Shown here: positions 18,269 through 26,176 of the stretch, piece after piece
Numbering within the stretch: position 1 is the first letter of the stretch
How the letters are laid out: each line of letters begins with the position of its first letter
Assembly: GCF_018398315.1 (NCBI RefSeq)
Contig: NZ_JAHBRW010000002.1
Coordinates: 1,162,637 to 1,226,636, forward strand
Direction of reading: 5' to 3'
Source: Chelatococcus sp. YT9
GTDB taxonomy: Bacteria; Pseudomonadota; Alphaproteobacteria; Rhizobiales; Beijerinckiaceae
Length of the DNA stretch: 64,000 nt
The notes under the pieces: generated by a model
What the model saw: the letters and a program-made list of their open reading frames with translations, nothing else
Database searches by the model: none
Told to the model about the DNA's origin: nothing
Position numbers and translations under genes: made by a program

Positions 18269-19078
18269 ATGTCCAAGACAATTCTTATCACGGGCGCGGG
18301 CTCCGGTTTTGGCAAAGCTGCTGCGATCGGGATGGCCAAAAACGGCCACAACATCATCGCCACCGTTCAGGTCTCGCCGCAGGTGACGCCATTACGCGAG
18401 GAGGCTGAGCGGCTCGGTCTAAAAAACATTCGGGTGGAGCGGCTCGACCTCACAGATCCCTATGACATCAGTCAGGCGCAGTCCTGGGATATCGACGTGC
18501 TCTGGAACAATGCGGGCCAGGGCGAAGCGGGCCCAGTCTGGGAGATTCCCGTTGATCTGGTACGTCGTAACTTCGAGATCAATGTCTTCCTGCCGCTCTC
18601 CCTCACTCAAGGTGTTGTCCAGCGGTGGGTGCGCGAGGGTAAGAGCGAAGGCAAGAAGGTCGTCTTCACCTCCTCCATGGGCGGCCTATTCACGCCGGCG
18701 AACTGGGGCACTTACGTCTCCACCAAGCACGCGCTGGAATCGATCGCCGAAGCCTTACAGCAGGAGCTCGCCACTTACGGCATCAAGATCCAGACGATCA
18801 ATCCGGGAGCCTACTACACGGGTTATAACGAGACTATGGCGGACAACCCGTTCCGCTGGCTGGACGACAAGAAGAACTTCACCAAGCGTGCGGACCTGCG
18901 CAAGGGCTTTGACGACTTTTTCGCGACGCCTGAAGGCAAGATGGACCCGCAGGAGATGATCGATCGCATGATCGAGATCGTTCCGGCAGACACCGGCAAG
19001 TTCCGCAATGTGGTGCCAAAAGCGATCGAGGACATGCTGAAGCAGCACCAGCTCGCGGCGTGGGACAATCAGATCTGA
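18269..19078 (+). CDS. SDR-family NAD(P)-dependent oxidoreductase
   Basis: 269 residues. The cofactor motif is TGAGSGFGKA (near residue 8), NNAG is present in VLWNNAGQGEAG, Ser is in VFTSSMGG and the active site is YVSTK. The ending FRNVVPKAIEDMLKQHQ and the KKNFTKRADLRKGFDDF insertion are usual for a group of oxidoreductases of unknown substrate. A GAAAGGA ribosome site precedes the ATG. It is the middle gene of a three-gene unit with the GlcG-type and SnoaL-like proteins. Confidence 0.9.
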   Translation: MSKTILITGAGSGFGKAAAIGMAKNGHNIIATVQVSPQVTPLREEAERLGLKNIRVERLDLTDPYDISQAQSWDIDVLWNNAGQGEAGPVWEIPVDLVRRNFEINVFLPLSLTQGVVQRWVREGKSEGKKVVFTSSMGGLFTPANWGTYVSTKHALESIAEALQQELATYGIKIQTINPGAYYTGYNETMADNPFRWLDDKKNFTKRADLRKGFDDFFATPEGKMDPQEMIDRMIEIVPADTGKFRNVVPKAIEDMLKQHQLAAWDNQI

Positions 19079-19151
19079 TCCGCGCGCCGGCCGCGCAGCG
19101 GTGATGAGTACACCGCTGCGGTGGGCCCCTCAATCAACAAGGACGATCCCT

Positions 19152-19637
19152 ATGATCAGCTATGGCATCATGACCGCTCTCGCAGCGACGGGATTGGCGC
19201 TGGCCGCCTTCACCCCTGTTGCGCTCGCGAATTCGGCTGGTAAGGAGAACAAGGCCATTGTCCAGCGCGCCTTCGACGCTTGGGCAGCCGGCACCGGCAG
19301 CCCGTACGACCTGCTTGCTGATAACGTCACCTGGACGATCGCCGGCAACTCGCTTGCCTCGAAGACGTATCCGAGCCGCGAAGCCTTCCTCAACGGGGTG
19401 ATCCGGCCTTTCGTCGCGCGCATGAGCGTTGGCTTGAAACCAGCCATCAAGGACATATACACCGACGGTGACACGGTGATCATCCATTTCGACGCGGCCG
19501 GCACTGCCAAGGACGGCAAGCCTTACGTGAATACCTACGCGTGGTTCCTCGACATGGATGGCGGCAAGATCGTCAAGGCAACAGCGTTCTATGACAGCAT
19601 TGCCTTCAACGACCTGTGGACCCGCGTTGAGCCTTGA
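19152..19637 (+). CDS. Secreted SnoaL/NTF2-like protein
   Basis: 161 residues. The N-terminus is a signal peptide (GIMTALAATGLALAAFTPVA, cleavage around ALANS). The mature part is a small alpha+beta barrel of the SnoaL/NTF2 type (IVQRAFDAWAAGTGSPYDLL; TWTIAGNSLASKTYPSREAF; VIIHFDAAGTAKDGKPYVNT). Such folds are found in isomerases, epoxide hydrolases and small ligand-binding proteins; activity cannot be assigned. ATG at 19152 with AAGGACG upstream was preferred to the start at 19101, which would bury the signal peptide. Confidence 0.83.
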   Translation: MISYGIMTALAATGLALAAFTPVALANSAGKENKAIVQRAFDAWAAGTGSPYDLLADNVTWTIAGNSLASKTYPSREAFLNGVIRPFVARMSVGLKPAIKDIYTDGDTVIIHFDAAGTAKDGKPYVNTYAWFLDMDGGKIVKATAFYDSIAFNDLWTRVEP

Positions 19638-19816
19638 TCGCACGACGGGACGGATGGCTTTCCCGCGAACGGCCGGGGGGTGCGGGTCGTAATGACCCGG
19701 GCACGCCTCCCGGATTCATTGCCGCACGACACTCGAGAGCTGCGGTGCTGCGCCGTGCTAGGCAGCGCGTGTGGCCGGCTGACCAAACACAATTTGAGCC
19801 GTCGCGTTCCTATCTC

Positions 19817-20830
19817 TTATTCGCCGTTCATCGCCGCAAGACCGCGAACCGCCAGCCTGTGGGCCAGCGGCCCGAAGCGCCTAGCTCCGGGATCTGAGGC
19901 ATTTCCGGCTGCGGCGCGATCGGCGATGCCGACGAAAATCACGGCAAAGCGAAAAAGGGCAAATCCGATATGGAAAGGCCGCAGTTCTCCAGCTTCTGTA
20001 TTCAACTTTCGATAGGTTGCGACGAATTCGTCCTCGGTGGGGATCCCCAATGCGTGGTGACCGAGAATCCCACCGTATTCTTCCGGCGCAGTGTGCCAGG
20101 GCATACAGCAGAAGCCGAGGTCTGCGAGGGGGTGCCCGAGCGTGGACAATTCCCAATCGAGCACAGCGATGACGCGGGGCTCGGTCGGATGGAACAACAT
20201 ATTGCCCAATCTGAAATCGCCGTGAGCAATGGCGAGTCCACCATCGTCCGGCGGCATTGCAGCCGCCAACAGCGCGGCTAAGTCGTGCAGGATTGGCTCG
20301 CGCGGACCCGTCGATTGCTCAAGCTGCTGGGTCCAGCGCTTGAGCTGTCTTGCAAAGTAATTGCCGCGGGGCCCGAAATCTCCGAGGCCGACATCGTCTG
20401 GTCTGACTCGATGAAGTTTCGAGAGTGCGTCGGCCATCGAGAGATAGATCTGGCGGCGATCTGGCGGCGAGAGATCGGGTAGCGTGCATTCGGAAAAGAC
20501 CCGTCCCTCGACGAACTCCATTAAATAGAAGCCCGTTCCCAGCAGCTCGGCGTCATCATGAAAAAGCAACGGCGTCGGAACGGGCACGTTCGTCTTCTTC
20601 AGCGCGCTCATGACCCGAAATTCCCGATCGATCGCATGGGCGCCGCGCAGGATTGGCCCATTCGGCTGCTTGCGGAGCACCATCCGCCGCCCGCCATGTT
20701 CCACGACATAGGTTGGATTGGATTGCCCGCCGCTGATGCGGGTCAAATTCATGTCTCCCGTTCCAAAGGTCTGGTTGAGAAAATCGTGGAGCCTGGTTGG
20801 ATCGAAATCGGGAGAGGCCGGAGACACCAT
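19817..20830 (-). CDS. Phosphotransferase (APH/ACAD10-type, LvaA-like acyl kinase)
   Basis: 337 residues, aminoglycoside-phosphotransferase fold. The catalytic loop is AIAHGDFRLGNMLFHPTEPR and the metal motif AVLDWELSTLGHPLADLG. The ATP-binding half has VVEHGGRRMVLRKQPNG and RGAHAIDREFRVMSALK. Proteins next to acyl-CoA dehydrogenases with this pattern (ACAD10/11, LvaA) phosphorylate 4-hydroxyacyl-CoA. Its ATG overlaps the stop of the acyl-CoA dehydrogenase gene by one base (TGATG), so the two are coupled. Confidence 0.9.
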   Translation of the reverse strand: MVSPASPDFDPTRLHDFLNQTFGTGDMNLTRISGGQSNPTYVVEHGGRRMVLRKQPNGPILRGAHAIDREFRVMSALKKTNVPVPTPLLFHDDAELLGTGFYLMEFVEGRVFSECTLPDLSPPDRRQIYLSMADALSKLHRVRPDDVGLGDFGPRGNYFARQLKRWTQQLEQSTGPREPILHDLAALLAAAMPPDDGGLAIAHGDFRLGNMLFHPTEPRVIAVLDWELSTLGHPLADLGFCCMPWHTAPEEYGGILGHHALGIPTEDEFVATYRKLNTEAGELRPFHIGFALFRFAVIFVGIADRAAAGNASDPGARRFGPLAHRLAVRGLAAMNGE

Positions 20831-22047
20831 CAGAAGTCCTTCTCCCCTGCGACGTTCCATTTCCAGAATTGCCGCCCATCGGCCAGGAAGTTGCGGCTGA
20901 GGATCATTTGATGAACCTCATCAGCGCCATCGACCAGCCGCGCTTGCCGCGCGTAGCGATAGATCCATTCGGCGACTGTTTCCTTGGAGTATCCGCGTGC
21001 ACCATTGATCTGGATCGCAGTGTCCGCGGCCCGGTGCAGCAGGTTCGCCACGTGGACCTTCGCGATGGAGACCTCCTTCTGCGCGAATTCGCCTTGATCA
21101 AGTGTCCACGCCGCTTTCATCACGAGGAGGCGTCCGATCTCAATGTCACTGCAGAGCGCGCCGATCATCATCTGGACGCTTTCGCGGTCCATCAATCTTA
21201 TGCCGAAACCATGCCGCCGTTCGGCGTAGTCGGTCGCTATCTCGACGCAACGCTTGGCAAGGCCCAGCCACCGCATGCAATGCGTCAGCCGCGCGACCCC
21301 GAGGCGCGTCTGCACCACCTTCAGGCCGCGCCCTTCGGCGAGCAATACGTTCCTTTTAGGGATCCTGAGACCGTCGAACTCAAGCTCACAATGCCCGCCA
21401 TGCTCTTCCGGGCCCATGATCGGGATTCTCCGGAGAATACGCCAACCCGGATCATCGCGATGAAACAGAAAGCATGTGTGGCCGCGGCGCGGGTCATCTG
21501 ATGTACGGGCAAGGAGAAGGAAATGTTCGGCCTCCTCCGCTCCCGTGATGAACCACTTTCTTCCGCGTACCACGTAGTCATCGCCGTCGCGCGCTGCTGT
21601 TGTCAGCATCATGCCAGGATCTGATCCGCCACCTGGATGAGGCTCAGTCATGGCAAAGGCAGATCGCACGCGGCCATCAACAAGGGGCTTTAGCCACCAT
21701 TCCTTCTGCTCATCCGATCCCAGCGCCTCGACCACCATCATGTTGCCGTCGTCGGGAGCAGCTGAATTGAAGATCACCGGCCCGAAGATCGAGCGGTTCA
21801 TCTCCTCGTAGCAGACTGCCATGCCAACCCTGCTCAGTCCCCGGCCGCCGGTTTCCTGCTTCAGTTGCAGGCACCATAGACCCTCATCCCTCGCCCGGGC
21901 GCGCAGCTGTGTCAGGAGGGGAAGAGAAATGTTCTCATGGTCATCATAGGCGTCAGGGTCAGCCTCGAGCGGAAGGACATGCGTCTCGATGAACTGCGCG
22001 ATTTGCGCGCGGAGCCGCTCGAGGTCGGGTGAGATGCTGAAATCCAT
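20830..22047 (-). CDS. Acyl-CoA dehydrogenase (ACAD10/11, LvaC-like)
   Basis: 405 residues. It contains the N-terminal helical domain, the middle beta-domain AFAMTEPHPGGGSDPGMMLT and a FAD-binding C-terminal domain with AADTAIQINGARGYSKETVAE. It is coupled to the kinase-like gene downstream and preceded by an SDR gene after 7 nt. In the levulinate-type pathway, an enzyme of this family eliminates phosphate from 4-phosphoacyl-CoA and gives an enoyl-CoA. That role here is inference. Start at 22047 (MDFSISPDLERLRAQIAQ) is the family-like N-terminus. Confidence 0.92.
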   Translation of the reverse strand: MDFSISPDLERLRAQIAQFIETHVLPLEADPDAYDDHENISLPLLTQLRARARDEGLWCLQLKQETGGRGLSRVGMAVCYEEMNRSIFGPVIFNSAAPDDGNMMVVEALGSDEQKEWWLKPLVDGRVRSAFAMTEPHPGGGSDPGMMLTTAARDGDDYVVRGRKWFITGAEEAEHFLLLARTSDDPRRGHTCFLFHRDDPGWRILRRIPIMGPEEHGGHCELEFDGLRIPKRNVLLAEGRGLKVVQTRLGVARLTHCMRWLGLAKRCVEIATDYAERRHGFGIRLMDRESVQMMIGALCSDIEIGRLLVMKAAWTLDQGEFAQKEVSIAKVHVANLLHRAADTAIQINGARGYSKETVAEWIYRYARQARLVDGADEVHQMILSRNFLADGRQFWKWNVAGEKDF

Positions 22048-22054
22048 GACGTCC

Positions 22055-22792
22055 TCAGAGGCTCGACACCAGATGACCACCGTCGACGGCGAGAATGGAG
22101 CCGGTCATATAAGCGGCACCATCGGAGCAGAGCAGTCTCAGGGGCGCCTCAAGATCAGCAAGCGTGCCAAGCCTGCGCTGTGGAATACGCTTCACGAGGG
22201 CCTGCCCCGCGTCGCTCGCAAAGAACTCCGCATTCAGCGGCGTTTCGATATAGCCAGGACACAGCGCGTTGACGCGAATGCCGTAACGCGCCCACTCGAG
22301 CGCGAGCGCTTTCGTCAATTGAATGACGGCGGCTTTCGACGCGGTGTAGGCGGCGACGTGTCCAGCCACGCGCAGACCAAGGATTGAACCAATATTGATG
22401 ATGGCGCCACCGCCTGCGTCACGCATCCGCTGCGCGGCGGCCTGGGCCACATAGAATACGCCCTTGATATTCGTGTCGATGACAGCGTCGAAGTCAGGCA
22501 CTCCAGTACTGATGGCCGGCCCTCCGCGACTCACCCCGGCATTGTTGACGACAACGTCCAGCCCCCGGGGTATGGCTGCCATACATGTGCTGACGTTGTC
22601 GGCGTTGGTCACATCGAGCTCGACAGCTTGTGCCATGCCGCCGGCCAACACGATCTCTTCGACGATCGCCTCGAGTTTGTCACGGCGGCGGGCGCCAAGG
22701 ATGACGCTGTGACCGTCCTTTGCGAGACACCGCGCGAAATGCGCCCCGAGTCCGCTCGACGCGCCTGTTATCAGGATTGTCTTGGGTCTCAA
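22055..22792 (-). CDS. SDR-family oxidoreductase (LvaD-like position)
   Basis: 245 residues. It has TGASSGLGAH at the start, NNAGVSRGG, a Ser in INIGSILGL and the active site YTASK. A TTG start at 22792 is chosen because GGAGGAGG lies four bases before it and the protein then begins directly at the Rossmann strand; the ATG at 22843 lacks such a site. It leads the minus-strand operon SDR, acyl-CoA dehydrogenase, kinase. Two FadR-type operator-like repeats lie just upstream. Confidence 0.9.
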   Translation of the reverse strand: MRPKTILITGASSGLGAHFARCLAKDGHSVILGARRRDKLEAIVEEIVLAGGMAQAVELDVTNADNVSTCMAAIPRGLDVVVNNAGVSRGGPAISTGVPDFDAVIDTNIKGVFYVAQAAAQRMRDAGGGAIINIGSILGLRVAGHVAAYTASKAAVIQLTKALALEWARYGIRVNALCPGYIETPLNAEFFASDAGQALVKRIPQRRLGTLADLEAPLRLLCSDGAAYMTGSILAVDGGHLVSSL

Positions 22793-22825
22793 ATACGCCT
22801 CCTCCACCGGCCCATCCAGCCACGC

Positions 22826-22835
22826 TTGTCGACGA
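22826..22835. promoter_or_regulatory. FadR-subfamily operator-like site 1
   Basis: TTGTCGACGA fits the FadR-subfamily pattern TNGT-M-K-AC-NA without a central base. It lies in the 85-nt divergent gap between the SDR operon and scoA, 14 nt from a second such site. Confidence 0.45.
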
Positions 22836-22848
22836 AAAAACAAACCGG

Positions 22849-22859
22849 TTGTCCGACAA
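22849..22859. promoter_or_regulatory. FadR-subfamily operator-like site 2
   Basis: TTGTC-C-GACAA is a perfect inverted repeat around one base and matches the FadR-subfamily consensus TNGTC-N-GACNA. It lies 19 nt before the scoA start. The neighbouring FadR-type regulator (25258) is the natural candidate to bind it. Confidence 0.55.
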
Positions 22860-22877
22860 TCCGTTTATAGGATATAA

Positions 22878-23609
22878 ATGTCAAGCAACATCGAACAACG
22901 AACGGGAGGGCTAATGGATAAGATATTCGGGTCTGCCCCAGAGGCTCTGGATGGCCTCTTGAAAGACGGCATGGTGATTGCCGCAGGCGGCTTCGGGCTG
23001 TGCGGGATACCGGAACTCCTGATACAGGCTATTCGCGTGTCCGGTGTGAAGGAGTTGACGCTGGTGTCCAACAATTGCGGCGTCGATGACTTTGGGCTGG
23101 GTATTCTTCTACAGACAAAGCAGATCAGGAAAATGATCTCCTCCTATGTAGGCGAGAACGCAGAGTTCATGCGGCAGTATCTCGCGGGAGAGCTTGAGAT
23201 TGAATTCAACCCACAAGGTACACTTGCCGAACGAATGCGCGCCGGCGGCGCTGGAATCGCGGGCTTCTACACCAGAACGGGTGTTGGCACTATGATCGCC
23301 GAAGGTAAGGAGCACAAGGACTTCGACGGTGAGACTTATATTCTCGAGCGCGGTATCGTTGCTGAGCTTTCAATCATCAAGGCTTGGAAGGCCGACCCGA
23401 CGGGCAATCTGATCTTTCGGAAGACCGCGCAGAACTTCAACCCCCCGGCGGCCAAATGCGGACGGACATGTGTCGCAGAAGTGGAGGAGCTTGTTGCGGT
23501 CGGCGAGCTCGATCCGGATCGGATAGACCTTCCTGGGATCTACGTGCACCGCGTCATTCAAGGAACTCACGAAAAGCGCATAGAACAGCGGACTGTAAGG
23601 CCGAATTGA
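22878..23609 (+). CDS. scoA: 3-oxoacid CoA-transferase, subunit A
   Basis: 243 residues, CoA-transferase family I alpha subunit. Typical segments are [20 protein letters not shown] near the start, [20 protein letters not shown], and [20 protein letters not shown]. Subunit A binds CoA and works with subunit B encoded 13 nt downstream to move CoA from succinyl-CoA (or another donor) to an acid. It is divergent from the acyl-CoA dehydrogenase operon and probably activates or recycles an acid in that pathway. Confidence 0.93.
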   Translation: MSSNIEQRTGGLMDKIFGSAPEALDGLLKDGMVIAAGGFGLCGIPELLIQAIRVSGVKELTLVSNNCGVDDFGLGILLQTKQIRKMISSYVGENAEFMRQYLAGELEIEFNPQGTLAERMRAGGAGIAGFYTRTGVGTMIAEGKEHKDFDGETYILERGIVAELSIIKAWKADPTGNLIFRKTAQNFNPPAAKCGRTCVAEVEELVAVGELDPDRIDLPGIYVHRVIQGTHEKRIEQRTVRPN

Positions 23610-23622
23610 AGCGGGAAAGACA

Positions 23623-24249
23623 ATGCCCTGGGATCGTGACCAAATGGCGCGGCGAGCGGCCGCGGAGCTGCGCGACGGAATGTATGTCAACCTTGGCATC
23701 GGTATTCCGACCCGCGTATCGAACTTCATTCCCGAGGGGATGACGGTAACATTGCACTCCGAGAACGGCATGCTCGGTGCTGGCCCGTTCCCATCGGAGA
23801 ATGAGGTTGATGCCGACCTGATCAATGCCGGCAAACAGACGGTGACGGCATTGCCTCATGCTGCGTTCTTCGACAGCGCAGAGAGCTTCGCCATGATCCG
23901 CGGCGGCAAGATTGCCATGGCCATCCTCGGTGCGATGGAGGTGTCGGAGACTGGAGACCTCGCCAACTGGATGGTGCCCGGAAAGCTCGTAAAGGGCATG
24001 GGAGGGGCGATGGACTTGGTGGCCGGCGTCAAGCGCGTCGTCGTTGTGATGGACCACACCAACAAGGCGGGCCAGTCAAAGGTCCTGAAGAAGTGCAGCC
24101 TTCCATTGACAGGGCAAGGTGTGGTGGATCGGATCGTCACCAATCTTGGCGTGCTGGACGTGGTCGAGGGTGGCTTGCAAATCGTGGAGCTAGCGGATGG
24201 CGTAACCAACGCTCAACTGCGCGCGGCAACGGAGGCGCAGATCGTATAG
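23623..24249 (+). CDS. scoB: 3-oxoacid CoA-transferase, subunit B
   Basis: 208 residues, CoA-transferase family I beta subunit. The catalytic glutamate is E47 in [14 protein letters not shown], preceded by [40 protein letters not shown] and [20 protein letters not shown] follow as in other family members. It forms the active enzyme with ScoA. After it the plus strand continues with a regulator gene whose start has been split by an IS element. Confidence 0.94.
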   Translation: MPWDRDQMARRAAAELRDGMYVNLGIGIPTRVSNFIPEGMTVTLHSENGMLGAGPFPSENEVDADLINAGKQTVTALPHAAFFDSAESFAMIRGGKIAMAILGAMEVSETGDLANWMVPGKLVKGMGGAMDLVAGVKRVVVVMDHTNKAGQSKVLKKCSLPLTGQGVVDRIVTNLGVLDVVEGGLQIVELADGVTNAQLRAATEAQIV

Positions 24250-24326
24250 GTTGGCAAATCCGCTTGGTTGTGATGATAACGGTAGGCCCGGTCTGAATGC
24301 GTGTGCGTAAGTGGGAGTAAGTAGTC

Positions 24327-24333
24327 ATGGTAA
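24327..24333 (+). other. Orphaned start (ATG-GTA-A) of the IS-split GntR gene
   Basis: ATGGTAA lies just left of the IS end, with GGGAG upstream as a ribosome site. If the IS and one TAA copy are removed, this joins the sequence at 25196 in frame, giving Met-Val-Ser-Phe-Pro-Arg and then the regulator's N-terminal helix. Confidence 0.75.
24331..24333. repeat. Left target-site duplication (TAA)
   Basis: TAA immediately left of the IS inverted repeat; an identical TAA lies at 25193-25195 on the right. Short duplications of this size fit the IS5 family. Confidence 0.75.
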
Positions 24334-24352
24334 GAGGGCGTTTGGAAATTAA
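24334..24352 (+). repeat. IS left terminal inverted repeat
   Basis: GAGGGCGTTTGGAAATTAA, an exact reverse complement of 25174-25192. Confidence 0.95.
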
Positions 24353-24394
24353 GGATTGCGGTGTTCCTTGCCGTCCGTTGAACGGAGGCAAGGG

Positions 24395-25177
24395 ATGGGC
24401 GGTAGCCAGTACGTATCGAACGTGACGGATGAACAATGGTCGATTGTTGAGCCGCTACTGCCGAAAGCGAGCCGGCGCGGCCGACGACGACGGATCAGTC
24501 TTCGTGCCGTCCTGGACGCGATCTTCTATCTGCTGCGTACCGGCTGCCAATGGCGCCAACTGCCGAGAGATTTCCCTGCCTGGAACACGGTCTACTGGTA
24601 CTTTCGGTCATGGCAGCGAACCGGCATCTGGGTTTGTCTGCAACGTGAACTCTACCGGCTTACCCGACTTCGGGCCGGTCGCGCGGAATGTCCGACCGTC
24701 GTGATCATGGATGGACAGTCGGTCAAGACCACCGAGGTCGGCGGAACCCGCGGTTTTGACGCCTTCAAGCGGGTGAAGGGCAGAAAGCGTCACATTCTGG
24801 TCGACACGCTCGGCCTGCCGATCGCCAACCGCGTCGAAGCTGCCGATGTTTCGGATCGGCGCGCCGGTGCCTTGCTGACAAACGGATTGCGCGCGCTCTT
24901 TCCGGCGATCACCACCATCATCGCCGACGCGGGTCATGAGAGCAAGAAACTCTCCCGCGCGCTGGCAGAACAGCAAGGTTGGCGGCTGCAGATCGTCAAG
25001 CGTCGTCAGCGCGCCTTCAAGATCACGGGCTTGACTTGGATCGTCGAGCGCAGCTTCGCCTGGCTCGGTCGCAATCGTCGGCTTAGCAAGGACTATGAGT
25101 ACCGTGTACAGACGTCAGAGACGATGATCGACATCGCAGCAGCCCGCCTCATGCTCAACCGGCTCGCTCAAGGTTAA
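24395..25177 (+). CDS. IS5-family transposase
   Basis: 260 residues in one uninterrupted frame. The N-terminal DUF4096-type region is NVTDEQWSIVEPLLPKAS. The DDE catalytic residues sit in VIMDGQSVKTT, IIADAGHESKKL and WIVERSFAWLGRNRRL. GGFDAFKRVKGRKRHILVDT-like sequence (here RGFDAFKRVKGRKRHILVDT) is typical of the family. ATG at 24395 follows GGAGG; the frame is open slightly upstream with GTG at 24356. It is intact, so the element may be mobile. Confidence 0.95.
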   Translation: MGGSQYVSNVTDEQWSIVEPLLPKASRRGRRRRISLRAVLDAIFYLLRTGCQWRQLPRDFPAWNTVYWYFRSWQRTGIWVCLQRELYRLTRLRAGRAECPTVVIMDGQSVKTTEVGGTRGFDAFKRVKGRKRHILVDTLGLPIANRVEAADVSDRRAGALLTNGLRALFPAITTIIADAGHESKKLSRALAEQQGWRLQIVKRRQRAFKITGLTWIVERSFAWLGRNRRLSKDYEYRVQTSETMIDIAAARLMLNRLAQG

Positions 25178-25192
25178 TTTCCAAACGCCCTC
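25174..25192 (-). repeat. IS right terminal inverted repeat
   Basis: TTAATTTCCAAACGCCCTC, exact reverse complement of the left end. It overlaps the transposase stop codon. Confidence 0.95.
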
Positions 25193-25257
25193 TAAGCTTC
25201 CCACGGGGAAAGACCGCTGTCCTGCCCCAGCTGGATACAGCGCCGGGCTACCGCCGC

Positions 25258-25971
25258 GTGGCTGATCTCATTGAGGCTGAGATTGTCGAAGGGCGCCTGA
25301 AGGCCGGCGATTTTTTACCCACGGAGGGCGATCTCTCGGAGCAGCTCGGTGTTCACCGGTCCACGGTCCGCGAGGGCATAAGATCTCTGGAGAACTCAGG
25401 ATTGGTTCGCCGTGCCGGTGGAAAGCGGCTGATCGTCTCCATTCCAGATGCGAATTCTGTCGCATGGGCTAACACCCGCGCACTTGGCCTAAAACAGGTC
25501 AGCTTCAATGAGCTCTGGGAAACGCAGATGGAGCTTGAGCCATTCTGCGCCAGGTTGGCTGCCCAGCGCATGACACCAGACCTCGAGCTGGCGCTGCAGC
25601 GTAACGTTGAACGGTTGAGCGATCAGATCAATGATGATGCGGCAGTCATTCAAAGCGATATCGAGTTCCATCGCCTTGTTGCGGAAGCTGCGGCTAACGG
25701 GGCTATATCCCTTGTCACGGCACCGATAAGTCTCCTGTTGTTCTCGGCAACGATAAAACTTTATCAGACTGTTCCTGCGGCACGACATAGGCTTCTCAAG
25801 GCACATCAGCAAATCCTGGCCTCGCTCGTTCAAAAGGATGTTGCTCTCGCAGAGACCTGGATGAAGCGCCATATCCTCGACTTCAAGCGCGGGTATGAGG
25901 TGGCGGGCTTTGATTGCAATGCACCGATTGCTCTCCAGCCGCAGGCTTTCAGAAACATGAAGTACGATTGA
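25258..25971 (+). CDS. GntR-family (FadR/FCD) regulator, 5' end separated from its start by the IS
   Basis: 237 residues from the first usable start, GTG at 25258. The frame is open and homologous further upstream to 25195 (TAVLPQLDTAPGYRR, the first HTH helix region), but no start codon lies there because the IS separated it from ATG 24327. The rest is a GntR winged helix (LPTEGDLSEQLGVHRSTVRE) and an FCD domain (DIEFHRLVAEAAANGAISLV; HQQILASL; MKRHIL). The GTG form lacks 23 N-terminal residues including part of helix 1, so DNA binding is probably weakened. The intact protein would be 260 residues. It is the likely repressor of scoAB and the divergent operon. Confidence 0.85.
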   Translation: MADLIEAEIVEGRLKAGDFLPTEGDLSEQLGVHRSTVREGIRSLENSGLVRRAGGKRLIVSIPDANSVAWANTRALGLKQVSFNELWETQMELEPFCARLAAQRMTPDLELALQRNVERLSDQINDDAAVIQSDIEFHRLVAEAAANGAISLVTAPISLLLFSATIKLYQTVPAARHRLLKAHQQILASLVQKDVALAETWMKRHILDFKRGYEVAGFDCNAPIALQPQAFRNMKYD

Positions 25972-26176
25972 GGGCTGACTGTCGCGGAACACCTGCCGAG
26001 GAGGATCGGCGGAGGCGGCAGATCGATGCCCCCGCAGACCGTCATAGGAGGGAAGGGGCCTGCTACAAGGCATCCAGCGTCGAGCCGAGCTGCCAGGCAA
26101 CCAATCTCGGTCGTCAAAACGTCGACGTCACGGAAGAAATGCAGAGTGAAGGAAAGGTTTTTTTTAACTGGGTTGC

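Larger units (their letters stand above)
24334..25192 (+). mobile_element. IS5-family insertion sequence, complete
   Basis: An 859-bp element bounded by perfect 19-bp inverted repeats (24334-24352 and 25174-25192; left end GAGGGCGTTTGGAAATTAA) and flanked by TAA duplications. It holds one intact transposase gene. Both ends and the gene are undamaged, so the insertion looks recent. It has split the start of a FadR-type regulator. Confidence 0.95.

Noticed and set aside
26158-26165. Run of eight T as possible terminator of the GntR gene
   Set aside because: No stem-loop precedes it.
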